Shown here one piece after another: positions 24,419-32,806 of a stretch of 37,075 nt of DNA (position 1 is the stretch's first letter; every line of letters begins with the position of its first letter). A program made the position numbers and the translations under genes. Source of the DNA: Actinomycetota bacterium (GTDB taxonomy: Bacteria; Actinomycetota; Thermoleophilia; Gaiellales; Gaiellaceae). The DNA is taken from contig VAXO01000027.1 of assembly GCA_005888435.1 (NCBI GenBank), positions 1-37,075 of the forward strand, written 5' to 3'. The notes beneath the pieces were generated by a model that made no database searches, was not told the origin of the DNA, and saw only the letters and a program-made list of their open reading frames with translations.

Positions 24419-25201
24419 TCAGTCCTCGGGCTCGCCGTCGTCGTAGCTGAGCGGCTCCAACCGGGCGATGAGGCCAAGACCCCGCCAATAGATTTTGTTC
24501 GACCGTGGGTAATAGCAAACGTCGTTGGCGCGCCGTGTGCCGTAGACGAGAAATGACGCACTTTCGTCACCCGCGCGGAGCGAATGCGACACCCCGGTGC
24601 TCGGCGGCCGCGAGACGACGTGGCCGGCACGGACCTCGATCGTTTCACGCTCCGCCTGACGCTCGAGGACGGTGAGCGGCGACGGCCACAGCTCGAACGT
24701 GGCCCGGCCCTCGAGGAAGACGAAAAGCTCCTCGTCGGCAGAGTGGCAGTGCGGCGGCGCGCCGTCCTTCCCGGCCTCGAGCCGTCCGAAGTTCACGCCG
24801 GCGTGCTGCGCCCCGGCCTGGCGAGCGAGCAGCACCCAGCGGCCCCCCTCCCCCTCGTACGCGGCCTCGGCGTCGCCGACGTTGATCGCCCGCGGCTCCT
24901 CCGGCGTGCCGGGGTGGAACGGCGGCGGCTCCGCGGGCGTTGCGAAGAGCAGCGCCTTCAGCCCCTCGTCGCCGGCGCGCAGGGTCGGCGCCTCGTGCGG
25001 CACCGGGTAGACGACGCAGTCCCCGGCGCGAAGGCCGTCGCCGCCGCCGGCGACGACGTACAGGACGTCCTCGGTCCGGCGGTGCGGGAGCTCGACCTGC
25101 TCGCCCGGGGCGAGCTCGATCCGGCGCAGGCTGACCGCGACCGCGCCCGCTGCCTGCGCGAGGTCGGCGTCGCGCGGGACGTCATCCCAGTGCGCAATCA
25201 A
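24419..25201 (-). CDS. Bicupin protein (downstream paralogue, first site degenerate)
   Basis: TTG 25201 overlaps the upstream stop as TTGA and restores the same opening (HWDDVP) as the neighbouring bicupin, giving 260 residues. The second cupin keeps its metal ligands: PPHCHSADEELFVFLEG (H151, H153, E157/E158) and H206. The first cupin (~22-90) has H40 but Arg at the second histidine position, so it probably no longer binds metal. The C-terminus (YYPRSNKIYWRGLGLIARLEPLSYDDGEPED) matches the paralogue. Cupins of this sort are isomerases, dioxygenases or sugar-binding proteins; the function here is unknown. Confidence 0.8.
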   Translation of the reverse strand: MIAHWDDVPRDADLAQAAGAVAVSLRRIELAPGEQVELPHRRTEDVLYVVAGGGDGLRAGDCVVYPVPHEAPTLRAGDEGLKALLFATPAEPPPFHPGTPEEPRAINVGDAEAAYEGEGGRWVLLARQAGAQHAGVNFGRLEAGKDGAPPHCHSADEELFVFLEGRATFELWPSPLTVLERQAERETIEVRAGHVVSRPPSTGVSHSLRAGDESASFLVYGTRRANDVCYYPRSNKIYWRGLGLIARLEPLSYDDGEPED

Positions 25202-26106
25202 TCGGGCTCTTCGCCGTCCCAGTACTCGAGCTGCTCGATGCGGCCGATCACGCCGACGCCGCGCCACATCAACTTCTGCGAGCGCGGATACCAGCAGATG
25301 TCGTTCGGCTCGCGCGTGCCCCACGCGAGGAAGGTCAGTCCCTCGTCGCCGCCGCGGAACCGGTGCGCGTAGCCGCTGCCCGGCGGGACCGCGACGACCG
25401 AGCCCACGCGCACGGGATGCACCTCGTCGGGCCAGATCTCGAACGTGCCCGCGCCCTCGAGCACGACGAAGATCTCTTCCTCCGCCGAGTGGGCATGCGG
25501 CGGCCCGGACGACACGCCGGGACCACATTCGATGTACGTCGTCCCGGTCCAGCGCGACCCGGCCGCGTCCGCGATGTAGCGGCGAGCGCACCCGCCGAAG
25601 ACATCCCGTTCGATGTCGGCGACGTTGACGATGTTCGGCGCGCGTTCCGCTTCCGGCTCCGGCCAGACGAGCTCCGGCTCGCGGTCCCACGGATGACCGT
25701 CCTGCACCTCGACGTACCCCGTGAGCGACCACATCGACCCGCCGCGCGGCAGCTCGCCGCGGGGAAGGTACTCGCGCGCGCCGAAAGCGAGCACCTCGAG
25801 CCCGTCGTCGCCTGCACGGATCGTGTGCGCCTCGTGGCTGTTCTTGTAAACGATGCAGTCGCCCGCACGGATCTCGTACGCCTTCTCGTCCATCCAGGTC
25901 ATGCCCTCGCCGGCTATGACCCAGAAGGTCTCCTCCGCCTCGCCGTGCACGTGTGCCGGCGTCGGCATCTCGGCGGGGCCGAGTTCGAAGCGCGTCAGAC
26001 CGCAGCGATAGCTCCCCGCGGCCCGCCCGAGATCGGACCACGTTCCTGCCATCTGCCCGCGTTCGTTGCGCCGTTTCTCGACGTCGTCCCAGTGCGTGAT
26101 GCCCAC
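25198..26106 (-). CDS. Bicupin protein (upstream paralogue)
   Basis: 302 residues with two cupin barrels. The first carries HVHGEAEETFWVIAGEG (H52, H54, E58/E59) and NSHEAHTI; the second carries PPHAHSAEEEIFVVLEG (H204, H206, E210/E211) and H248. Both metal sites look complete. The same opening and C-terminal signature (CWYPRSQKLMWRGVGVIGRIEQLEYWDGEEPD) occur in the next gene, so the two arose by tandem duplication. The stop overlaps the next start (TTGA). It follows a 66-residue protein by 10 bp in the nei operon. Enzymatic role unknown. Confidence 0.85.
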   Translation of the reverse strand: MGITHWDDVEKRRNERGQMAGTWSDLGRAAGSYRCGLTRFELGPAEMPTPAHVHGEAEETFWVIAGEGMTWMDEKAYEIRAGDCIVYKNSHEAHTIRAGDDGLEVLAFGAREYLPRGELPRGGSMWSLTGYVEVQDGHPWDREPELVWPEPEAERAPNIVNVADIERDVFGGCARRYIADAAGSRWTGTTYIECGPGVSSGPPHAHSAEEEIFVVLEGAGTFEIWPDEVHPVRVGSVVAVPPGSGYAHRFRGGDEGLTFLAWGTREPNDICWYPRSQKLMWRGVGVIGRIEQLEYWDGEEPD

Positions 26107-26116
26107 GCGCGCGACT

Positions 26117-26317
26117 TTATGCGACGGGTGCGCTCAGAGCCGATGCGCAACGTTCGACCGCGTTCTGCGCTCGTTCACCTCCTTCTCGGCGTGCCCACTC
26201 CTCCGCCTCGTGGACGAGCCCGCGCAGCTCTTCGAGCAGGACGCCGGGGGGTGCGCCCTCGTGCTCGAGCGCCTCGATCCGGTCGAGCCGGGCCAGTACT
26301 GCGCGGGCGTCGTCCAT
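26117..26317 (-). CDS. Small hypothetical protein (66 aa)
   Basis: From ATG 26317 an acidic, probably all-helical 66-residue protein (DDARAVLARLDRIEALEHEG, LLEELRGLVHEAEEWARREG). It starts 10 bp after the stop of the 413-aa gene and ends 10 bp before the bicupin gene, which supports a real operon member. No family is recognised; the tail (APPGVLLEELR) and composition suggest a small adaptor. Confidence 0.55.
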   Translation of the reverse strand: MDDARAVLARLDRIEALEHEGAPPGVLLEELRGLVHEAEEWARREGGERAQNAVERCASALSAPVA

Positions 26318-26327
26318 GTGAACGAAC

Positions 26328-27569
26328 CTAGCCGGCGAGTGCGCGCGTGTCTGTCGCGTGAATGTGACGAGTTGGTGCCGGCCGGAGCCCGAGGATCGAC
26401 TCGTCGAGCGTCTGCACGAGCTTCGCGCGATCGCCGTGGAGGATCGTCTCGACGAGCGCACGACGGACGACGTCCGAATCGGGATCGCCGGCGAGCCGCT
26501 CCTGCAGCTCGGCGCGTGCACGCGGCGTGTCCCCCAGCAGCACGGCGCCGCGCACGGCCGCAGCCCAGAGCCCGTCGCTCCCACCCAGGAGCGCGGCGAG
26601 CGACTCGCGCAGCTGCTCGGCCCGGAACGGACCGTCCTGGAACAGCGACAGCTCCCAGCGGTCGATCGCCTCGCCGAGCTCCGGGTCATCGTCCGCTTCG
26701 TCGAGCTTCAGGAGCAGATCCTGCGCGACGGTCGCGCGGAACGAGTCGAGACGCCCGGGCTCGCCGGCAGGTTGCGTCGCGGCGATCGGAACGACGGGGC
26801 GAATCCCGTAAGGCCGCCAGTCGAGACGCTCGAACAGCACCGGGCCGGCCGCGACGGGCGCCGACGTCGCGAGGCGGATCGCGGTGATCGCATCGGCGAG
26901 CTCACCCGGCGAATCGGGCGGCTCGACAGCGCCGGCGTCGAGGATTCGCTCCAGCTCCAGCACGGAGAGACGGTCCGGCTCGCGGCCGAAGTCCGTCGGT
27001 AGCAGGCCGTTCGCCTCGGGCCAGAGCTTCGCCAGCTCTCCGGCGGCGAAGAGGCGGAGCCGCAGCCCTCGACCGAGCTCGATGGTCGTCCCGCCGGTCG
27101 TGAGGCCGATGACCGGCGCGACCGCGCCGAACTGGTGCCGCTCGCCGAAGAGCGCGCGCTCGAGCGCCGAGTAGGCACGGTCGAACGCGTCGTCGTCCCA
27201 GTCGAAGCCGCCGCAGATCTCCGCCGTGTCCATCAGCAGCGGCAGCAGCACGCTGCCGAACAGCGCTTCATCTTCACGCGCGCGAGGACCCGCATGGGCG
27301 CGCGCGAAGATCGTCGCGGCCGGCTGGCGAAGCAGCTCCTCGACCGCGAGCTGCGCATCGGGACGCTTGCGCAGCGTGTGTGTGCGCTGCTCGATGAACG
27401 GCTTCACGAGCGGGCGGTACTCGTAGAGGGCCGGCTTCGCGTACGAGGTGTGCTCCTCGAACGCGAACGGAAGCTCCGCGCCGCGCTCGATGTCCAGGAG
27501 CAGCGCTCGGAACGTCCCGAGGCAGAACGCCCGTAAGGCGGAGTGCAAGTGCGGAGCGCGTACGACCAC
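26328..27569 (-). CDS. Conserved-looking hypothetical protein (413 aa) in the nei operon
   Basis: GTG 27569 lies 8 nt after the nei stop; the frame upstream of it is the shadow of nei. The product starts VVVRAPHLHSALRAFCLGTFRALLLDIERG and has a mixed alpha/beta sequence, with [55 protein letters not shown] and a C-terminal helical part (RAELQERLAGDPDSDVVRRALVE). No catalytic motif, signal peptide or membrane helix is recognised. The tight operon with nei and the bicupins is the only clue. Confidence 0.75.
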   Translation of the reverse strand: MVVRAPHLHSALRAFCLGTFRALLLDIERGAELPFAFEEHTSYAKPALYEYRPLVKPFIEQRTHTLRKRPDAQLAVEELLRQPAATIFARAHAGPRAREDEALFGSVLLPLLMDTAEICGGFDWDDDAFDRAYSALERALFGERHQFGAVAPVIGLTTGGTTIELGRGLRLRLFAAGELAKLWPEANGLLPTDFGREPDRLSVLELERILDAGAVEPPDSPGELADAITAIRLATSAPVAAGPVLFERLDWRPYGIRPVVPIAATQPAGEPGRLDSFRATVAQDLLLKLDEADDDPELGEAIDRWELSLFQDGPFRAEQLRESLAALLGGSDGLWAAAVRGAVLLGDTPRARAELQERLAGDPDSDVVRRALVETILHGDRAKLVQTLDESILGLRPAPTRHIHATDTRALAG

Positions 27570-27577
27570 GACTCCGC

Positions 27578-28333
27578 TTACGCCGCCGGTGCGTCCGCTC
27601 CTTTCTGGCACCGCGGGCACCAGTAGGTCATCCGGGCGTCGTCGCCCTGGGGCCAGGCCTCGACCGGCGTGCCGCAGCGCGGGCACATGTGCCCCTTGCG
27701 CCGGTAGATGTTCGGGCGATACGGAACGCCCTCGACACGCGCGCGCATCACGTCGTGCGCGGTCGCGAGTACGGCGCGAAGCTCGTCGTCGGACACATCG
27801 GCGAGCGGACGCCACGGCGAGATGCACTGCGTCCAGAGCGACTCGACCTTCCAGATGTTCCCGATGCCGGAGACGAGGCGCTGGTCGAGCAGCGCGTCGC
27901 CGACCTGGCGCTTCGAATCTTCGCGGCGCAAACGCTGCAGCATCGTCTCGTAGTCCGGCGGCTCGGCGAGGATGTCGGGCCCGAGTCGCCGAGCGACGCC
28001 GCGATCGAGCTCCAGCACCGGGCCGTTCCAGAGGACGCCCGCGTGCTCTTCGCCTTTGAGCACGAGCCAGGGCGTGCCGAAGACGGGCGCGTCGCGGCCG
28101 AGCACGCGCCAGCGTCCGCTCATGCGCAGGTGGCTGCGCAGGACGAGGCCGCCCTCAAAGCGCAAGAGGATGTTCTTGCCGATCGCCTCGACGCTCTCGA
28201 GCCTGCGCCCGTCGAGCTTCGGCGCCAGCTGCTTCACCGCGGCGCGAGGGTGCGGCGTCTCGACCTCAAGCTCCTGACCGACCAGGACCTGCAGCCGGCG
28301 CGCCGCGCGGTGGATCGCGTCGCCCTCGGGCAT
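27578..28333 (-). CDS. nei: Fpg/Nei-family DNA glycosylase (endonuclease VIII-like)
   Basis: 251 residues beginning MPEGD, the Nei-type start: after Met removal Pro2 is the Schiff-base nucleophile and Glu3 the general acid. Lys53 (AIGKNILLRF) lies in the conserved beta-hairpin. The H2TH motif is QVGDALLDQRLVSGIGNIWKVESLW, and a zinc finger closes the protein (C217, C220, C239, C242). It excises oxidised bases and cuts the abasic site in base excision repair. The start is 11 bp from the divergent membrane-protein gene, so its promoter overlaps that gene. It heads the operon down to the bicupins. Confidence 0.93.
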   Translation of the reverse strand: MPEGDAIHRAARRLQVLVGQELEVETPHPRAAVKQLAPKLDGRRLESVEAIGKNILLRFEGGLVLRSHLRMSGRWRVLGRDAPVFGTPWLVLKGEEHAGVLWNGPVLELDRGVARRLGPDILAEPPDYETMLQRLRREDSKRQVGDALLDQRLVSGIGNIWKVESLWTQCISPWRPLADVSDDELRAVLATAHDVMRARVEGVPYRPNIYRRKGHMCPRCGTPVEAWPQGDDARMTYWCPRCQKGADAPAA

Positions 28334-28344
28334 GCTGACAGCGT

Positions 28345-28689
28345 ATGCGCGCCGCACTGGCAGGAGCCGTCGCCGCGACGGTCTGGGGATTGCAGGAGCC
28401 GCTCGACCGACGGGTCTTCCGTTCCGACTACTCGGACGTGCGGCTCGTCGGGGGCCTGCCGGTGCACGCGCTGAACGGCGCGCTCTTCGGCCTGGCCTTC
28501 GACGTGATCCGTAGCCGGACGCGCGTCGAGCAAACGCGCCTCGCCGTCGGCCTCGCCGTCGCCGAGCACACGGCGCTGTGGCCGTTGCTCGGCTTGCTCG
28601 CGCCGGAGGTCGCGAAAAGCCCGCGCGCGTTCGCGCAGGGCGTCTACCGCCACGTCCTCTTCGGCTACCTGCTGGGCCGGCTCGCGTAG
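28345..28689 (+). CDS. Small membrane-associated hypothetical protein (114 aa)
   Basis: ATG 28345; 114 residues, mostly hydrophobic with about three helices (ALAGAVAATVWGL, HALNGALFGLAFDVI, LLGLLAPEVA...VLFGYLLGRLA) and short basic loops. Similar small membrane proteins with an N-terminal G-x-x-A-x-x-V-W helix occur next to unrelated genes in actinobacteria. Only 11 bp separate it from nei, so it is probably leaderless or its promoter lies in nei. Its 3' end overlaps the FAD/Fe-S gene by 25 bp. Confidence 0.65.
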   Translation: MRAALAGAVAATVWGLQEPLDRRVFRSDYSDVRLVGGLPVHALNGALFGLAFDVIRSRTRVEQTRLAVGLAVAEHTALWPLLGLLAPEVAKSPRAFAQGVYRHVLFGYLLGRLA

Positions 28690-31600
28690 GCCGCAAGTGC
28701 CGCCAAGCCGACGCTGACAGCCGCAGCAGCGGCGACCGCCGCTCCGCGCCGAGAGCCACCGGCCTGCGGCTTCGGCGACACCGCATGCTCCGGATACGGC
28801 CCGCGCGGGCCGGTCGCGCCGTGGTCGCGGGCGAGTTGGATCACCTGCGCGATGTGCAGCGCCCGGCGGGGCGTCTCCTGTTCGATCTGCGATCGGCACG
28901 AGAAGCCGGCGGTGACGACGAGCGCGTCCGGCGACGCCTCGCGCACCTTCGGCAGCAGGACGCGTTCGCCGCACGCGATCGACACGTCGTAGTGCGACTT
29001 CTCGTAGCCCCACGCGCCGGCCATCCCGCAGCAGCCGCTGTCGGGCTTCTGCACTTCGACGCCCATCGCCTCGAGCAGCTTCTTGTCGGGGTCGACGCCA
29101 CCGGTCGCATGCTGATGGCAATGCTCGTGCAAAACAGCGGTCCGCTTCAGCGGCGGCGGCTCGTACCCCTCCTTCTGCAGGAACTCGGCGAGGTGGTAGG
29201 TCTGCTGCGCGAGCCGCCGCGCATCCTGGTCGTTCGGACGCATCTTGAGCAGCTCGTCCTTGAACACGGCCACACAGCTCGGCTCGGCGCCGACGACAGG
29301 CGTTCCGGCGCGGATGTCGTCGCGCAGCGCATCGAGCACTCGCTCCAGGTACCGCTTCGCGAGGTCGAGCATCCCGTAGTCGTAGAGCGGGCGGCCGCAG
29401 CAGAGGTGTCCCTCGGGCATGACCACGCGGCAGCCGGCGTCCTCGAGCGCTTCGACCGCGGCCACGCCGACATCGGTGTGGAAGTGGTTCGTGAACGTGT
29501 CCGGCCAGAGGATCACTTTCTTGCCGGTCGGGTTATGAGTCCCGCGCTTCGAGTACCAGTCACGCAGGGTCATCGGTGCGAACTCCGGCAGGTGGCGCTT
29601 CGGGTGCACGCCGGCCAGCCGCTTGGTCACCGGCGCGAGCGCATTCGCGAGCGCGGGCACCTTCGACGCCAGGCGCGCGGCCTGGTCGATCAGCCCGAAC
29701 GCATACGCGTGCCGCGGCCGTAACCGCCCGTCGTAGTAGTGCGAGAGAAACTCGGACTTGAGCGTGGGCATGTCGACGCTGACCGGACAGTCCTTCGTGC
29801 AGCCCTTGCAGGACAGGCAGAGGTCGAGCGCATCGAGCACCTCGCGCGATTTCCACGTCTCGAGCTCGCCGTGGTTGACCATCTCCCAGAGGATCCGCGC
29901 GCGGCCGCGCGTCGAGTGCTTCTCCTCGCGCGTGACCATGTAGCTCGGGCACATCACGTCGCCGCTCGTGTGCCGGCACTTGCCGATGCCGACACAGCGC
30001 ACGGCGGCATGCTCGAAGCTGCCGTGATCCTTCGCGTAGGCGAAGTGCGTCTTCAGCTGCGGCGGCGCGTAGTTCGGCCCGAGCCGCAGGTTCTTCGTGA
30101 TCGGATACGGGTCGACGACCTTGCCCGGGTTCATCTTCCAGTCGGGGTCCCAGATCGACTTGAACTCGCGGAACCCGCCGATCAGCTCCGGGCCGAACAT
30201 CTTGGGCAGCAGCTCGGCCTTCGACTCGCCGTCGCCGTGCTCGCCGGAGATCGAGCCGCCGAGCTCCAGCACGAGATCGGAGGACTCGTCGAGGAACGAC
30301 CTGAAGTTTTTGATGCCGGGCGCGCTGCGGAGGTCGAAGTTCCAGCGCGCGTGCACGCAGCCTTGGCCGTAGTGGCCGTAGAGCGCGCTGTCGTAGCCGT
30401 ACTTCTTTGCGATCTTGCGCAGCCCGCGTAGGTACTCGCCGAGCCGCTCCGGCGGGACGGCCGAGTCCTCCCAGCCCTCGTACGTGTCGGGCTTGCCCGG
30501 AATGAACGCGGTTGCGCCGAGCCCGGCCTCGCGCACGTTCCACAGGTGCTGCTCCAGCTCGGGGTCGTCGTAGAGCTTGATCCCCTCCGGCGGGTTCTCG
30601 CCCTTCTTCAGCTCGGCGATCAGGTCGTGCGCCTTGGCGTCGGCCTCCTCCTTCGTGTCGCCCCCGAACTCGACGACGAGCCAGCCCTGGCCCTCCGGGA
30701 CGAGGTCGACGTCCTCGGGATGCAGGCCGACCGCCTTCATGTCCTCGATCAGGACGTGGTCGATGCCTTCGAGACCGGTCGGCTTGTGTTCGAGGACGGT
30801 CATGACGTGATCGGCCGCCTCGTACTCGGTGTCCCAGCCGAGGACGAGCAGCGACTTCTGCTTCGGCGCCGGGATCAGGTGCACGGTCGCCTCGAGCACC
30901 GTCACGCACGTGCCCTCGGTGCCGACGAGCGCCGCCGCCACATTGAAGTCGTTCTCCGGCAGCAGGTCGTCGAGGTTGTAGCCCGAGACGCGGCGCGGGA
31001 TGTCCGGGTAGCGCTCGCGGATCAGCGGCGCGTACCGGTCGCGCAGCTCGGTCAGCTGCCGGTCGAGCTCCGGATCGCCGGAGGTTCCTTTGCCGACACG
31101 CAGCCGGCGCCCGTCGTACAGGAGCACCTCGAGCTCGTGGACGTTGGCGGACATGCGCGCGCCGGTTCCGGCCCACTCCGCCATCACCGAGCGGACGCCG
31201 CAGGAGTTGTTCCCGATCATCCCGCCGAGCGTGCAGTGATCATGCGTCGACGGGTCGGGGCCGAACGTCAGCTGGTACGTCCTCTCTGCCGGTTCGCGCA
31301 GGTGATCGAGGATCAATCCCGGCTGCACGCGCGCGAGCTTCGCGGTCGCATCGATGTCGAGCACGCGGTTGAGGTACTTGGAGAAGTCCATCACGACGGC
31401 GACGTTGCAGCACTGGCCGGCGAGGCTTGTGCCCCCGCCGCGGGGCAGCACCGGCGCGCGGTGCTCGCGGCAGACGCGCACCGTCTCGACGACGTCGTCG
31501 ACGCTGCGCGGGATGACGACGCCGATCGGGAGCATGCGGTAGTTCGAGCCTCCGGTGGAGTACAGCGCCCGGTCGCCGGCGGTGAAGCGGACCTCCGCCT

Positions 31601-31703
31601 CGGTCGAGCGGCGCAGCTCGTGCTCGAGCGAGCGGACGTCGACCTCCTCGGTGGCGACCGGCGGTGTCGCCGCGCGCGGGTCGGCTTTGGTCGGAACCTT
31701 CAT
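28665..31703 (-). CDS. FAD- and Fe-S-binding D-2-hydroxyacid (D-lactate-type) dehydrogenase, fused
   Basis: 1012 residues joining a FAD oxidase half to an iron-sulphur half. The FAD_binding_4 domain has VLPRGGGTSLAGQ and GMIGNNSCGVRS; the C-terminal FAD domain carries YGHYGQGCVHARWNFD and SGEHGDG. Two ferredoxin-like clusters follow (CVGIGKCRHTSGDVMCPS ~569-586; CLSCKGCTKDCP ~626-637), then two CCG domains (LCCGRP ~765, GCCGMAG ~889). Such enzymes oxidise D-lactate, D-2-hydroxyglutarate or glycolate to the keto acid and pass electrons to quinone. A hydrophobic tail (~975-1005) may anchor it to the membrane. ATGA overlap with the dehydratase gene; last gene of the operon. Confidence 0.9.
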   Translation of the reverse strand: MKVPTKADPRAATPPVATEEVDVRSLEHELRRSTEAEVRFTAGDRALYSTGGSNYRMLPIGVVIPRSVDDVVETVRVCREHRAPVLPRGGGTSLAGQCCNVAVVMDFSKYLNRVLDIDATAKLARVQPGLILDHLREPAERTYQLTFGPDPSTHDHCTLGGMIGNNSCGVRSVMAEWAGTGARMSANVHELEVLLYDGRRLRVGKGTSGDPELDRQLTELRDRYAPLIRERYPDIPRRVSGYNLDDLLPENDFNVAAALVGTEGTCVTVLEATVHLIPAPKQKSLLVLGWDTEYEAADHVMTVLEHKPTGLEGIDHVLIEDMKAVGLHPEDVDLVPEGQGWLVVEFGGDTKEEADAKAHDLIAELKKGENPPEGIKLYDDPELEQHLWNVREAGLGATAFIPGKPDTYEGWEDSAVPPERLGEYLRGLRKIAKKYGYDSALYGHYGQGCVHARWNFDLRSAPGIKNFRSFLDESSDLVLELGGSISGEHGDGESKAELLPKMFGPELIGGFREFKSIWDPDWKMNPGKVVDPYPITKNLRLGPNYAPPQLKTHFAYAKDHGSFEHAAVRCVGIGKCRHTSGDVMCPSYMVTREEKHSTRGRARILWEMVNHGELETWKSREVLDALDLCLSCKGCTKDCPVSVDMPTLKSEFLSHYYDGRLRPRHAYAFGLIDQAARLASKVPALANALAPVTKRLAGVHPKRHLPEFAPMTLRDWYSKRGTHNPTGKKVILWPDTFTNHFHTDVGVAAVEALEDAGCRVVMPEGHLCCGRPLYDYGMLDLAKRYLERVLDALRDDIRAGTPVVGAEPSCVAVFKDELLKMRPNDQDARRLAQQTYHLAEFLQKEGYEPPPLKRTAVLHEHCHQHATGGVDPDKKLLEAMGVEVQKPDSGCCGMAGAWGYEKSHYDVSIACGERVLLPKVREASPDALVVTAGFSCRSQIEQETPRRALHIAQVIQLARDHGATGPRGPYPEHAVSPKPQAGGSRRGAAVAAAAAVSVGLAALAAYASRPSR

Positions 31704-32806
31704 GCCTTCAGCTCGAGGCCGTGGCCGGCGCGCGACCGGTCCGGGCGCAGCGCGCCGCCCTGCGGCTCCAGCACGCCGTCGAAGAGCTCGCGCTCGACGC
31801 GCACGTGGTCGTGGAAGTACTCAATGTGGCGGAAGTGCGGGACCGCGCAGCAGATATGGGTACTCGCCTGCGGCGCGCAGTGGGCCGAGATCTGCAGGCC
31901 GAACTGCTCGGCGAGGCCGGCGGCGTTGAGGAATCCCGTGTAGCCGCCGCAGCGCGTGACGTCGATCTGGAGGCAGTCGACCGCGTTCGCGCGCAGGAGG
32001 TTCAGGAAGTCGGCGGGGACGTACGCGTACTCGCCCGCGGCAACCTGGAGTTGCGGCGGTGAGTGCTCGCGGACGTGGCGCAGGCCGTCTGCATCCGCGG
32101 AGCTGACCGGCTCCTCGAACCACGTCACGCCCCAGTCGTTCGCGTACCGGTTCGCCCAGTGGACGGCCTCGTCGCGGTCGAACGCGCCGTTCGCGTCGAC
32201 GTAGAGCTCGGTCGTATCGCCGATCGCGACGCGGGCGGCGTCGACGCGCGCGGGATCGTCGTCGGGCGAGCGGCCGACCTTCATCTTCACGCGCGGGATT
32301 CCCTGCGCGACCCAGCCGCCGAGCTGCTCGGCGATGCGTTCGAGCGAGTAGGACGTGAACCCGCCGGACCCGTACACCGCGGCCTCGTCCCGCACGCCGC
32401 CGAGCACGTCGACGAGCGGCTGGCCGAGCAGGCGCGCCCGCAGGTCCCAGAGGGCGATGTCCACGGCCGACAGGGCCATGAAGCCCATGCCCGGCCGACC
32501 CACATTCCGCAGCAAATGCCCCAATTCGTGCCAGGCATGAGACAGGTCCGTTTCGACGTCCACGCCCCGCACGGCGGGCGCGAGCTTGTCCTCGATCAGG
32601 CGGACGGCCGCGTCGTGTGTGTACGTGTACCCGAGGCCGACGGCATCACCGGCGAAGACGCGCACCACGACGATCGTGGTCGAGTCCCATTCGAGCGTGC
32701 CGTCGGACTCCGGCTCGTCCGTCGGGATCGTGCGCGCGAACGCCTCGACCCTATCGACCTGGGAGGAACTCGAGGATCTTTTCCTTGAAGGACTGAGTAA
32801 TGACAC
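31700..32806 (-). CDS. Mandelate racemase/muconate lactonizing enzyme-family acid-sugar dehydratase
   Basis: 368 residues of the enolase superfamily. The capping domain is followed by a TIM barrel with K174-x-K176 (VKMKVG), metal ligands D204 (VDANG), E231 (FEEP) and E259 (AAGEY), and the MR-type dyad D282 (IDVTRCGG) and H309 (SAHCAP), with E329. The set is complete, so the enzyme should abstract the alpha-proton of a carboxylate, as acid-sugar dehydratases do (e.g. to a 2-keto-3-deoxy acid). Substrate unknown. GTG 32806 overlaps the TPP gene by 56 bp; no later start preserves the fold. The stop overlaps the dehydrogenase ATG. Confidence 0.9.
   Translation of the reverse strand: MSLLSPSRKRSSSSSQVDRVEAFARTIPTDEPESDGTLEWDSTTIVVVRVFAGDAVGLGYTYTHDAAVRLIEDKLAPAVRGVDVETDLSHAWHELGHLLRNVGRPGMGFMALSAVDIALWDLRARLLGQPLVDVLGGVRDEAAVYGSGGFTSYSLERIAEQLGGWVAQGIPRVKMKVGRSPDDDPARVDAARVAIGDTTELYVDANGAFDRDEAVHWANRYANDWGVTWFEEPVSSADADGLRHVREHSPPQLQVAAGEYAYVPADFLNLLRANAVDCLQIDVTRCGGYTGFLNAAGLAEQFGLQISAHCAPQASTHICCAVPHFRHIEYFHDHVRVERELFDGVLEPQGGALRPDRSRAGHGLELKA

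Noticed and set aside
23073-24556. Plus-strand open frames opposite the peptidase and UPF0104-like genes
   Set aside because: Shadow frames without signals; the minus-strand genes have clear signal peptide, zinc motif and membrane helices.
29560-31176. 538-aa open frame overlapping the FAD/Fe-S dehydrogenase
   Set aside because: Low-complexity Arg/Ala composition and complete overlap with a well-supported gene.
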